From assembly GCA_026874595.1 (NCBI GenBank), contig CM049310.1:55495058-55559057 (forward strand): a DNA stretch of 64,000 nucleotides. Reading direction: 5' to 3'. Positions within the stretch are counted from its first letter, which is position 1, and each line of letters opens with the position of its first letter. The notes below the pieces were generated by a model, which searched no databases, had not been told where the DNA came from, and was given only the letters and a program-made list of their open reading frames with translations. This DNA is from Sipunculus nudus. Its lineage: Eukaryota > Annelida > Sipuncula > Golfingiida > Sipunculidae. Position numbers and translations under genes: made by a program. Of this stretch, positions 1 through 11,447 are shown piece by piece.

Positions 1-2272
1 GGCTATTGGAATGATACGGCCTACTTCTAATCGTGACGCAAGTTTCACAGAAAATTGCACTGCAGAGGTCCTACATCCTTATACAAAGATATCAGTGTAC
101 AGAGCAGACCGTACCGAGATTATTGTACGTATGAGAAAAAAAAAAGACAAAAGAATACATGTAAAGGTTAGGATGAAAGCGGAAATCCCATCCCGATTGT
201 AATCGCTCTCATTCCCTCGCACGGCTTGGCTGTCATTCACAAATCACGTGCCTGTATGCGGAGAGAAATTCAACTTGCAGCGAGATCAAACAAAATGCTG
301 AGTTTCAAAGGAAACCTTTTCACATGCAAACATATTTAACGACGGGCCTGGTTTGCTTTAAGTGACAGCGTTCTTGTGGACCAAATGGTGTCAGAGGTGC
401 CGAAAATATTTGTTTTTAGACTATTTTCGACATGACAGTTTACTCCCTCTGATATCTCTGGACTCTTTCTTATATTAGAGGGGTCAAACTTAATTCTATA
501 ACAGATTAATGTCACTTCCTCGTAAATAATATCCAAACATTTGAATTTAATAAAGCTTTTATTTAAGATTAATAGATGTACATTTATCACTAAGATAAAA
601 AATCAATATCCTGATAAAGCAAATGTCTGCATGGGACCGTAAAGATTTGAGACGATGATTTTGGGTCAATCACACGAACACTTTTAGAGGCAAGGGTGCC
701 TTTCAGTCGCGGTAAATAGACCAAGATATTGTCTGAGATCGTCTGAATAGGTAAGCGAAGTGAACCTTGTATCAGGCCAGCGCTGACTCCTAAAAGCCAG
801 AGTGAATTGAACATCTCACTCTTCAAATGAGAATCTGACTAATGGCATTTCTTGAGTGGAATTGCTGGATTTGCTGATATTACTGCATGAGTATTTCAAA
901 TAACGCCGCGCCCTTGATCTAGGTCTCTCCCTCAGGAACAGTTTAGATTTAATCTCCTGTTACAATGATGGCCTGCCCGTGAGGGTCACAGACACCGTCG
1001 TATATTAATGTATCCGGGAACAGTTCGGCTGTTTGTAACAGAAGAGGCTTTTTAAGGCTGACTTGGGTACAATGCTTTGGATAAACCTTGGATTTTAAGA
1101 CACATTTCGACCATATGTTTGCATGGTTTTCCTCCGTTAATATCTTTCCGTGAATATACATAATATATTAAATGTGGGAAAATAGAAGGATGTATGATGG
1201 ATTTCATTGATCTTTTGTATTTTTTTTTTCTTGTGTTGAAAGCATTAGTTATACTACGTGAGTAAGTATTGGAACTCTATAAAATCATGTATTTTCTATG
1301 AAAAACAAATGGTAATAGATTCTTGTTATTTAAATAATGTTCTCATCGTAAAAAACTTAAGCCAAATTTACCACCATATGTTTCATGCATAAACATTATA
1401 TACTCGTTGACCGTTGACGTGTTCACCAACACAACATGCTTTAAGATAATTCAAAGCCTTTTTGTTCACAGCCTAAAATTTCCAATGACGTTTGCCTTTC
1501 TCCTATTCGCTTCCATATACATGTACTTTCTCAACCAAATACGATGAGCCTCTTGCCAAGATTGATTGCGGTTTTTAGCATCAATTCACATTGACATTAA
1601 AGTCAGATTTCTCCAGCCAATTTAAAAGGTGAATTTTCATGGATTTCACGATGAGAAATTAACTTTTGCCTTTATTTAGTGTCAGACATCCTTCATAGTT
1701 GCACCAGGATGTATTGCGCTTTTTATAATGATAATGTCTATTTCAGTCCATGAAAAATAATTTTTTTCTCCGCTGATGAGAATGGGAAATTAATTGATTC
1801 AATTGTATTCTGATGTATCGTTATATTAAAACATGGTACATATGCCAATAGCTTTTACACCGATTTTTTTTTCTGGCAGTTTGTTTGTTCACTCAGTAAC
1901 CAACAAATCTTCGATAAAGAGCTGCCAGATATGCCGCCACGATATCAAAGAAACATTTACGACCTTATTTCCACATTTGACCTGCTCTTAACATTTTTTT
2001 CTACAAACATCCAATCGTAAAGATATTTAATCTTTCAAAACAATTATTAAGAACGATCCGATAAAAACTTAATTGTTTTCTTAGAATAAATGACTTAAAA
2101 CTCTTTATCTGTTGTTTTTGTAATTGTATCCCAAAACTCCGGAACAGAATTATCACCTTTATCCTAATTTCTGTAACTTACGCTGCCGGCCATTATTCCA
2201 GGAATATTACGGTTTTCAAAATTGTCAAAAGCAAATTCTGAATTATCCTTGTCATGCTTAAAATAATGTTAT
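1..2272. other. AT-rich non-coding stretch
   Basis: I see no gene, RNA or element here. The longest open frame is 84 codons (336-590, minus), has no recognisable motif and is not flanked by convincing splice sites. A T9 run near 1220 and scattered A/T tracts are the only low-complexity features. The sequence ends where the hAT-like element's target duplication begins. Confidence 0.6.
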
Positions 2273-2280
2273 CGCTATAT

Positions 2281-2945
2281 TAGTGGTGGGAGTCGGTTCC
2301 TTTTTTATAATCGATCATCGGTTTGGGCAAACCGATCGATGATCGATTATTAATCGGTTCAGACAAATATAAAGAAATATGCAGTTATCTATGAAACTAT
2401 GCTCTCTTAACCCAGCCCGTATGTCTTAGTAATTCTACCTAATGGAAAGAATTTTTTGCCTATTTTTATATTTTCCTATTATTACTAAGATATGCTATTT
2501 AAGTATCATTTTAATTAATTATGATAATCATGAATTAAACCACAGTCCAGGACCATTTCGCAAAATTTGCATGGACCTGGAGAATTATGAAGCATTTTAA
2601 CGCCATATCGCCCATATTATGCAATGAACATCTCGTTAGAAAACTCTCCGCTAATTCTGCAGCTTCCTGCCAGTTCACAGAGATTTAATAAGTCCTCCGT
2701 TCTCTCATCTACCGTGTCATACTCAGTTAGATACGGAGGTTATTTGGTAACACAGTCTCATTATATGAAGCGCGGAATGTTGTAAAAAATGGAAGAATAA
2801 TTTTTGCCTACAACATAAAGACATTCTTGAAAAAAATCATGAGTATGATGTAATCGATAATTGGCTTTGGTAATCGAGTGCTTGAAGGTGGCAGCAAATT
2901 TTACCGACTGACTTTCGAAAAAACTCGATGATCGGCCCACCACTA
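2281..2945. mobile_element. hAT-like non-autonomous transposon, 665 bp
   Basis: The element begins TAGTGGTGGG and ends with the exact complement CCCACCACTA. It is flanked on both sides by the same 8 bp, CGCTATAT (2273-2280 and 2946-2953). An 8 bp target duplication with short inverted ends is the hallmark of hAT insertions. Just inside the left end (about 2310-2350) is a strong palindrome built from GATCATCGGTTT and its complement. The right end repeats TCGATGATCGG just inside the terminus, so these are likely subterminal transposase-binding repeats. No transposase frame is visible; the 60-codon frame at 2761-2943 (minus) is unrecognised. It is probably a deletion derivative mobilised in trans. 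Assignment to hAT rests only on duplication length and ends. Confidence 0.8.
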
Positions 2946-2953
2946 CGCTATAT

Positions 2954-5087
2954 TAATAGTTGCACAATTTCATACATGTAAAACGCACTCGCTAGGCGGA
3001 CATGCAGGTGATGTTCAAAAGCTTGCATCAGGGATTTAACTGGCATTATATAAACGACATGGCTATACAGTTAAAAACAATATCATATCATGAGATAGAT
3101 CTTCCCCTATGTTTGGCATATGACGCTCAATATCTTGGCATTCAGGTCGAGTTTGTACACGATAAGCTTTCAGGGAGATCTAAGGGAATGTCAATGTACC
3201 TAGACAGCCGGAAAGACTTTTTAAGGATCCTGGCCAGATGATTGTCAATATGGTTATTTTGTCACGTTTATCTGACAGGTCCTTATTAACTGACATGCCC
3301 TTAACAGATTTCATGTCATTTATGAAGCAGACCCCGTGTCTGCTTTACAGATTTAGTTGTCGTTCTTGTCTTATGCACATTATTCTCATTCCTCCGTTTC
3401 CTGTTCATATTTCAGCCCTTTATATTCTTCCATTAGGTGTTTTCCATAAAAGTGTCCTTATTGTTATAAGGCTAAGCTTTAGCTATCCATTTTTATGTTG
3501 ATCCTCATGATATTTTCATGATATGATCTCTCTTGATATTTTTCAGATATATGAAGCATTCTGAATTTATACTTTTTTATTAGATATTGATTCAAATTCA
3601 TACCATATAACAAAGTACGATTACTGCTAAAACTGCATGATTATCAACATTGTCTTCAATGTATATAGATTTTACCGAAAATTATAAATCCGACAACTGA
3701 TTTTCCCCAGGTCGCACAACAATATTCTTAAGCAGGCTACAAAGGTGAATGTAAAAGAAAGATCCAGTAGGCGCTCATACTGCTCATACTCATACAAGAT
3801 GATTTGTTTCACATGCACTGCCACCCACAACATACAATCTTTAAAACATTCGTTAAGATAAACACTTTATAGCAAGGCTTTCTGCAGTATTTTTCACTAT
3901 TATTTATCGGTGCCTTGCAAAATTAGATTGGTACTTAACCTTTCATAGAACATCAATTACTTCTACAAACTCCAAGACTTTTACTTCATTGGGATTGTAA
4001 AGTCACTTGTGGTGATTGGGGACTGGAGTGGTTTTTTTCGGAACATTTTGATTTTCAGGTTTACCTGGAAACAATAAATAATTAGGCACGGTAAAACGTT
4101 CAAGCAAGGGTTAATTTATGAACTGGAATTAAATTAGTATCGGGAAGAATCTTGTATGAATTTGAAGTGGATAAATAAATTTAAAAAAATGAAATTAACT
4201 GGTATTGAGTTGCCTTTGAAGTCTACAGGCTCAGAAGTTAGCTAAGGTTCCTATCTTCTATAACGTTTTCCCAGTTATATTGCTTAATATATTCAGGGCA
4301 TGGAACATTTCGCTTTGCAGAGCAATCATGCGGCAAATGTCATTTATTCCCATCTATTTTTCTCTTTATTAATGTAAAAACTGATAAGCCATATCGGTAG
4401 ATTCTGCTCTAGCCAGTTCCCAATGTGTGTACACAGCATCAGCCTTGTCCTTTGGGGAGTCGTTTAACGTTTGGTGAACAATTCTACAATGACATACTTG
4501 TGTCAAGACAGTGTTGAAAATATCCGCATTTATTCTCAGTCTACATGCTTCTTGTGATAAAAACTGGGACTTTATTTTTCAGCCGAGTGTGGTAAGTAAT
4601 ATATGTCAGTGTTGTGTAAGTTTTAGAGATATGGGGATTAAATATAAGCAATTCTTTTCAGCGGGAGCGGTAGGAAATATACTTGTATGCTTAATATTTA
4701 AATTGACAACTTTAGTTATCTCTATCTTAGTTATTTCGAATAAAACAATTTTCCGTATTGCTCCATGTTTAATTATATGTGTTTGAAATCAGGGCAGCGT
4801 GTTGTTAAATGTTCGTGTTACTGTTGATTAGACAATAACATTTTAAATGTCAGGAAAGTTTTGTAAATGATATATTTGGTTCATGCATCATACCATGCAC
4901 GCCTATGGTTTTGAGAAAAATAAAAACATGGTAATGTGATCTGAATTTTAATTAAGCTTTGAAAAAGACTCATTATGGTATAAATAATTATCAATTTGGC
5001 ATGCATTAGTCTGTAAATTCAATATTTGGTAATGTTTTTGCGTGGTGCAGCATGTATTTATGTTTTTCTAAATTATCCAAATCGTGT
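2954..5087. other. AT-rich non-coding stretch
   Basis: Nothing recognised. The longest open frame is 91 codons (4511-4786, plus), hydrophobic and without a known motif. A short CTCATACTG/CTCATACTC repetition lies at 3774-3795. Confidence 0.55.
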
Positions 5088-5103
5088 GAGGGGGAAACCC
5101 CTC
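5088..5103 (+). repeat. perfect hairpin with GAAA loop
   Basis: GAGGGG and CCCCTC form a perfect 6 bp stem closed by a GAAA tetraloop. It stands alone in AT-rich DNA, about 30 bp upstream of a C-run and (CA)n tract (5131-5150). No function can be assigned. Confidence 0.5.
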
Positions 5104-5130
5104 CGAGAGCTCACTACACTTGCAGAATAC

Positions 5131-5150
5131 CCCCCCACACACACACACAA
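5131..5150. repeat. C-run plus (CA)n microsatellite
   Basis: A run of 7 C followed by about 8 CA dinucleotides. Simple repeat. Confidence 0.8.
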
Positions 5151-5506
5151 AACATTCTGCTTTCAAAAACGCTCAAAAGCCAATGCATAGGGATGAGCCA
5201 GTGGATGATTAAAAAAGTTGTTAAGGAGTTTGCATTCAGAAAACCCAGAAAGTTTGTTCTCTGTTCTCCCTGACATCCTGTATGATCCAGAAGATCCATG
5301 ATGAATGAAGAGAAAGCAATTAGTATATATGTACAGACAGAAATCAGGCATGCTTTAAAAATGATAACTGTTTAGTGAAATATTTCTCACAATGTAATGC
5401 ATAGAGAGCAAGGTTCCAAAATTATCAATAATTTAAAATCAAGAGCTTCTGGGGCCTCAGTGGCTCTGTCCATGGATGTGGTAGGTAGCCTTTAAGCCCT
5501 GGCATT

Positions 5507-5562
5507 CAGGGCCTGCCCCCCCCCCCCCCGTCCCGCAAACATATGTCCTGGATCCGGCCCTG
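5507..5562. mobile_element. short remnant of CAGGGGCGGATCC-type element with C14 tract
   Basis: The segment opens CAGGGC, has 14 consecutive C (5516-5529), and ends GTCCTGGATCCGGCCCTG. The end is a near match, inverted, to the CAGGGGCGGATCCAGG terminus seen at 48931 and 61809. It looks like an extreme deletion derivative retaining both termini and the homopolymer. No target duplication is evident. Confidence 0.45.
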
Positions 5563-6009
5563 CAATATTATATCGACTCTTTCCTTTGGGCTGCAGTTTC
5601 ATCATGCCTTGGCAAGACTGAACTAGTTTCACTCAAGGCTGATATATAAGAATTGTGTTAAAATATTCTTAAGTCATAAAGACCAGAACAAAATGGACAC
5701 CCACGAAACGACATTTTCCTTTAAGCTAAATGGCAGACACAAACCCAGGTCGGTGATTCTAATTACTCTGCCGCGTCTTGCATCTTGCGGACTCTCTTGG
5801 GCTTAATAAATCCATTAAGCCTGTTTGAACAGAGAAAATATATACCCTCATCCCCATTATAAACGGCCGAGGTATACCTTTATATTGTCTGTCCCATTAC
5901 CGGGTGTCCAGTGTAATGTGGTGTTTATGCTTACTAGTACCACACTGATTTGTTGAAATCGTGGGCAGTATGTTTGCCATTTGGGACATTGCCTTTAACT
6001 CCTTATAAC

Positions 6010-6102
6010 GAGAGGGAAACTGAAAGTATACTTTAAAAGTATCATTGTTTTTACTCCTCTTTAACTGGAGGGAAACCTAAAGTATATATACCTTAAAGGT
6101 AT
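6010..6102 (+). repeat. degenerate direct repeat, period about 58 bp
   Basis: GAGGGAAAC followed by TAAAGTATA-like sequence occurs at 6012-6042 and again at 6068-6102, each followed by CTTTAAAAGTAT or CCTTAAAGGTAT. An old two-copy duplication just outside the left end of the next element. Confidence 0.45.
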
Positions 6103-6119
6103 GCATCATATATTAATTA

Positions 6120-6738
6120 TAGTCCGTTCCACACCCCCTGTCTACCTGATTTTTCGCGATTATCTCTACATAAGACAAACTTGGCAAACTAAATTTGCAC
6201 CAATGGCATGAAGAGGCAAAAGGGTTATTTTGGTACCTTACCTACTCACGATATAAATATTATTTACTTTACGGTCTGGTTGACATGTCTCATATATATC
6301 CGTGGTTCATGGCGTCCCTAATAAGTGGCTATTGTTTTTCCTCCTTGGATATGGATAAAAAGTAATGTGACGAAACAGTGAAGCGCGTGCAAGTGGAGAA
6401 TATAGGTCTCACTGTTAACTGGGGTCGGCAGCTCTTGATTAATGGTCCTGTGATTGTTGGTACCTCTTTGATACGTCACGTCTATTATGACGTCATCACT
6501 ATTCCCTGATATGCCCGTTTCATAGATTAGTGGCAAGATGTCGCTAAGGAATAGACTAGTTACTCATAAAATGGTTTTAAATTGTTTACAGGAAAATTAA
6601 AAAAGGTAGGCTATTTTTTCCATAATAATTATGCTTTTTCCTCTTTCTGCCCTATGGTCAAACAGTTTTGGCGTTCTTTGAATCGCAAATAAATTATCGC
6701 AAAAAAAAACAGGGGGACGGGGGTACTGGAACGGACTA
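6120..6738. mobile_element. inverted-repeat element, TAGTCCGTTCC family, copy 1
   Basis: The left end reads TAGTCCGTTCCACACCCCC and continues through CCTGATTTTTCGCGATTAT. The right end is its inverted counterpart, with GGAACGGACTA as the last bases and a matching GGGGGT, CAGG and TTTTTTGCGATAAT core. The terminal repeat is about 45 bp and imperfect. The element is flanked by TA on each side (6118-6119, 6739-6740). A TA duplication suggests Tc1/mariner-type insertion, although TATA at the junction leaves the exact boundary ambiguous. Two further copies lie at 39909-40447 and 47653-48236. No transposase frame is seen. Confidence 0.75.
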
Positions 6739-7149
6739 TAACACAATTCATCTAATATACATGAACATACTGATTAATGTGGCATGAAATGATACTTTTG
6801 CCAGGATAAAAGGGATATCATATATCATAAACGTGTACAGGTGTGGTTTGTTTTACAAGTCATGAGTGACTCTGTACCAGGTAGCAACAATGTATGAACA
6901 GTACAACTTTCAACTTATTCTTCTTAACATTTCCGTTCTCCCTTCATCTTATTTGGTTGCAATTTTCTATCGAAATTTAAAGAAAATTCCTTTTGTTTTG
7001 TATGTTTGTGTGCAAGGTTGAATATATATTTTGTAATTATAAATAGGAAAATTTATATGGCCTGTAGTGTTTTAATACCCCACATATTACATTTATTATA
7101 TCAATTTATATATTTTAGAGAGAACGGTATTGGTTGGTATTGACAAAAA

Positions 7150-7558
7150 GGTTCTCTGCAAGAGAGTCATCACAAATTAGGCCAGCGAGTCAGGAACAGG
7201 CGGAGTGTGAACCTGTTTCCCGGGCGAGCCGGCTGGTGTTTTAGCGAGCAGGTATTTTTTAGTTGCGACTTTTCTTTTATCGGATTCACGATCGTTTCGT
7301 CCTGGTCCCGGCTCTGTTCGAGGTGTATTTTTCCGTAAAGGATCCGACTTCACTACAAGCTGCCTCTGCCGGCTGCCGCGCTAATCTAATTGAATCTCAA
7401 GTGACTGACAGTGTTTGGCCAGGACTGCTGTTCTCCCGGGCCTGATGTCTTTGTAACAAGTTCGTCAGCCCCTGTTCCTGCCATGCGTTTTGTGACCTTG
7501 CCCGGACATATTTACTGTTTGTCAAACGACAACGGCGCTCAATATTAACACTGCACAG
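7150..7558 (+). promoter_or_regulatory. CpG-rich island ending in splice-donor-like site
   Basis: This stretch has about 25 CpG dinucleotides in 390 bp at near 50% GC, so CpG is not depleted, whereas the surrounding DNA is AT-rich with sparse CpG. It ends in CACTGCACAG followed by GTAGGC at 7559, a fair splice donor. A 60-codon frame (7263-7445, plus) inside it is unrecognised. The pattern fits a non-coding first exon or promoter island of a host gene whose remaining exons lie outside the window or are too short to see. It may equally be an unrelated GC-rich fragment; no TATA box or initiator is convincing. Confidence 0.35.
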
Positions 7559-7994
7559 GTAGGCTCAACATTTGATTACCTTGTCTTTATAATCCTATGA
7601 ATGTCCCATGGATAATCACGAATATGCTACAGATGATGGAATACATTATCTGCATCTCACAAAAAATTACCTCGAAGCTGAACCGCTCCTGAGGTATAAT
7701 CGATTTGATAACTCACGAATCACCTGGAATCCCTAGTCCATACCCGATGTAAAAAACATACAAATTAATTAACTGATTTTTAAATTAATTTCTTTCTAAA
7801 TACTATCCAGACTGTATTTCTACTTATTTATCGCATGATGGTAAACAGTTGATTATTGATTTTCCTTGTGTCCCACTTTGACATTTATATAAGTATTTTC
7901 TTTAAAATATTATAGGTACTTTAAGCATGCACATGTATTTATTCTTTTCTGTTGTACATAGCATTATATATCAAATAAATACATCCATTCATAT

Positions 7995-8038
7995 CAGTGG
8001 CGTCAATTTTTCTTCCAGGGTGGGGGGGGGATGACATG

Positions 8039-8115
<77 letters not shown>

Positions 8116-8433
8116 ATATATACCTATATCAGCGTCTCTGAGTGACATATTCAACTATATATATATGTATATATATATATATACACGATTATATTATATA
8201 TATATATATTTATATAAATATACTTAATTATATTTCAAATAATTATAATATTATAATAGAAAATAAGTTTTTTGTGAATTCTAAGCAGGTTTAGATATAA
8301 CATGTTTAAGTAAATGGATTCAAAGTTTTTAATTCTATTTATTAATATATTTCATTTGCAATATTATAATATTATTCTCTGAAGAGTGGGGGGATGATTA
8401 TATACCCCCATCCCCCCTATATTGACGCCCCTG
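7995..8433. mobile_element. hAT-like element with 8 bp target duplication and internal (AT)n
   Basis: The left end is CAGTGGCGTCAAT and the right end reads ATTGACGCCCCTG, its complement with one mismatch (CAGGGGCGTCAAT). Both flanks carry ATTCATAT (7987-7994 and 8434-8441), a perfect 8 bp target duplication. Inside both ends are G-rich/C-rich blocks (GGGGGGGGG at 8022-8030; CCCCCATCCCCCC near 8405). The centre is dominated by AT dinucleotides (8044-8105, 8155-8220). No transposase frame is present. The CAG start and 8 bp duplication point to hAT. Confidence 0.85.
8044..8105. repeat. (TA)n microsatellite bordered by inverted GTGT/ACAC
   Basis: About 30 TA dinucleotides, preceded by GTGTGTA and followed by TACACAC, so the whole block can fold on itself. 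It lies inside the hAT-like element. A protein frame made only of Tyr-Ile repeats across it is an artefact. Confidence 0.9.
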
Positions 8434-8441
8434 ATTCATAT

Positions 8442-9424
8442 TCAATATATAAAATAACCATTCTCTGACATTTTACCTTTGGATATTAATTTAGTACAAA
8501 TTTTGTAGGCAGGATGTTTTCGCCTCGGAGACTAAGAATTATGTGGCAGGTAGAACTGAGTAAAAACCCCTACTTCTGGTATTTATTGCGGTTTCCCATT
8601 TATGGCATACATCCCAAACCCTAGTTTTTATTACGCAGCGATCGTCGGAATAGAAAGCTTATCATCGTGATTTCCGGTGCGATTTCAGGTTCCTGCAAAA
8701 ATTTTATTTCATTATTTTTTTTCACTTTTATCTTTTTCATTAAACTGTTGGCATGTTAGGTATTTTGTGACTGTATAGCTATGGCATATTTACTAACCTA
8801 TAATATCAGTGAATTCATCGAGGAGTTAACGAAGCTCCTCGCGTTTCACCATTGACTGTCATTTTCCTTAGCTAAAGGTTTTTGTTCTCATATTGTATGG
8901 TAAATGCTACAGGAGTTATAATCACAGACCGTCTGATTATGCCTTCAACTTATATTTTACCAGCCAAATCTTCCCTATTATCTGGCGAACAGTCATCTTT
9001 CTTTTAGCCTATTACCTATTTTTTGAGAGTTTGCTAGACAAAATCAATCTACATCTGTACAATGTTTGTTTTTGCTTGTGGCCGTTGACCTTGCCTGTAG
9101 TAAACGGGGTTAAAATTGATTTTCTCTCTTAATTAATCGACAGCATACACGCTCTAGGAGATGAATTCGTGGTTTGTTTTCGTGTGCTCCACCCATGAGG
9201 CCATAAATTGTTCTTCGGATTCGCCGCTCCATATTTTTCGTGGATTTTTTTTTAAAAAAAAAAAAAGGTTCTTGGTATTGTTGTTTGTGTTTTTTTTTTT
9301 AGATTTCTTTTCAGGGAGGTAACCGCCTCCATTTTTATGCTCTCTTATCTAATTCTTAATCTAAGTATATACATATGCAGAGTTCCATTTCGGTTTGGGA
9401 TTGCGGTAGCACTCGCTTCCTATC
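8442..9424. other. unremarkable non-coding DNA
   Basis: No recognised gene or element. T9 followed directly by A13 (9245-9266) forms a simple palindrome. The open frames of 79 and 136 codons here and just downstream have no family signature, and the latter overlaps a SINE copy. Confidence 0.5.
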
Positions 9425-9690
9425 ATATTATTCTTGTGTCATGGTGTCAACCAGGCCTGGTGTCTACTGCACCTGTGGGCCCTCGATGTGAAATCATCCG
9501 AATTGCTGGGTCAAAACACCGAGGAAACCGCCCCACCCCACCCAAGACACATTCGTTTGTGAGTGATACACGGATGTGGGGGACAGCTTTCCCATTAAGC
9601 CTGCAGAGCGCTCATCCTGGGTGGGGGCCGACCGTGAATGCTGCTACTATGTTCTATGGCACAGATTCCCTTAAAGTTTGGAAAGGGATT
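9425..9690 (-). mobile_element. SINE family II, diverged copy
   Basis: Read on the minus strand, the block matches the plus-strand sequence at 37054-37357. Shared landmarks in order are a tRNA-like T-arm region, CGGCCCC(C)A(C/T)CC, a segment ending AATGGGAAAGC(T/C)GT, CACACAAACGA or TCACAAACGA, and a tail with GGTTGACAC or GGTTAACAC and ACAAG. The tRNA-like head is badly decayed here. Two insertions in opposite orientation with a shared body are what a SINE family gives. The frames on both strands across this block are not genes. Confidence 0.6.
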
Positions 9691-10146
9691 CATTTTTATG
9701 TTGTTCATATGAAGCATTTCAAGAGTTCTTCCAGGCACGCTGGCTAAATTCAACGTACTGTGTCTCGACTTTACAAAAAGAAAAAAAAACGCACGCTTGC
9801 ACTGTATTTTGTTCCCAGAGTCCTTAGAACAATGTTTTTTCGTGTGTTCCATCCGTTTGTTTTCAAATGCATGTGTATAAAGAGGATCGACCTGGAAAAT
9901 AATATATGATAAATCAAATTGACATGGTTTAGGGAAGCAAAGTTTACATTGCTATATCGCAACAAAAAAAACCATGATCTTTCAGACATGTATAGGCACA
10001 AATTAAGTAATATATGAACAAGAGAGGACGTTTCTAGAGTTTATTTGCAGTTTCACACTTCCAAAGCCAATCATATCTTCATATTATATGTTGCGTGAAG
10101 CCACTCTCGCTGGCCACACGAACGCATAAATACAGCTCATATTAAT

Positions 10147-10377
10147 ACGGGCGGATACGAGGTCTCGGAAAAGGTGGGGGTGGGGGGGGGGGGGGGGCTA
10201 AGCGTTCTGGTACAAATATACAAATGTGCCGGAGGGCCCGTAGACTTTATGCAAAACTCTCGCATTCAGAAGTAATAGGTAGAAAACGTTGCATTGCGGT
10301 ATTAAGCGGTTTTTGGTATTCAGTTTGGAAAAAGAGAGGGGCGCGCCAAATCCGCCCCCATTTGACTCCGTCCCTAT
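10147..10377. mobile_element. possible inverted-repeat remnant with G16 tract
   Basis: The left side has CGGGCGGATACGAGG and the right side has CCGCCCCC followed by TTTGACTCCGTCCC, resembling degenerate inverted ends of the CAGGGGCGGAT type. A run of 16 G lies at 10182-10197. No target duplication was found, so the boundaries are approximate. Confidence 0.3.
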
Positions 10378-10995
10378 ATATATATTCATTGATTGTCAGT
10401 CACATTGGTGTTTTTTGTTCATGTCATGCTATTTGACTCATCGGGTGTGTTCTGTGCTGTATAACGTGGACTGGAACATTATAAAGAACCCTTTTCTTGG
10501 TAAAGCAATTTCAGTTCAAGTTGTTATTTCCCGCTCTCGAAGTAAAGCCATATTAAAAGCTATTTCTTGTTGCTGTCATGGTACCTTTTGTCGTGAAAAT
10601 GCCAGAGCAAAGGTCGAGCTATGTTCAAGAAAGCCAAGAACTTGTATTAAATCGATGGTACTTTCAAAATGTGTGTTGGAGTGAGAACATATATATTTTG
10701 GCTCCAAACTTATTCGTTTAACTTGATAAATCACTGAGCACGTGCGTTTTAAAACATCTATGTATATTTTTAAGTTAATCGTTAGATTCAAAGCAATAAC
10801 AATATGGATACTGAATTTATAATTTCAGTCGATTTTTTTAAAGGCCAGGACATATAGGAAAAACGTCAATACAACGTGTCTATACTATATTCGAGTAATG
10901 TTGCCGCTGTCAGATAATATTAGAAAATACCATGTCAAAATACCATTGACGTTTACGACTAAAATAAAAATTCACGTAACAGCCTCATAAATAAG

Positions 10996-10997
<2 letters not shown>

Positions 10998-11053
<56 letters not shown>
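10998..11053. repeat. (AT)n followed by (TG)n microsatellite
   Basis: About 18 AT dinucleotides passing directly into about 10 TG dinucleotides. The flank at 11054-11100 (a CACTACAGTCTG block, then GGGATGCGACCCGATCC) looks like part of a dispersed repeat, but no second copy was found here. Confidence 0.85.
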
Positions 11054-11379
11054 AAATTCACTACAGTCTGTTTCACGGGATGCGACCCGATCCTCAGGTG
11101 AATGTTATTAGAAAATAGCAAACGGCGTGGTTTAAAAAGCCGAGATTTTACGAGATTACGAGATTATGCTTTGTGCGTATTGGGGGGAACATTTAATGAC
11201 TGACACTGATCCTATTGTTCTCGGGGGCACAATAGGAATGGGCGGGGTACACGTGCGATACTGGAACATAACAGGGCACAGAGGTTTTTTAATGTGGTTT
11301 TAATGTGTTCTTCAGAGTTATACTGCTCTGGCCTAGATTGTAGGCCATAGAGCACTTTACAACGGAGGGTAACTCTACT

Positions 11380-11380
11380 T

Positions 11381-11445
<65 letters not shown>
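11380..11445. repeat. (TC)n followed by (TA)n microsatellite
   Basis: About 14 TC dinucleotides then about 19 TA dinucleotides. The Tyr-Ile/Arg-Glu repeat peptide readable on the minus strand is an artefact of this array. Confidence 0.9.
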
Positions 11446-11447
<2 letters not shown>

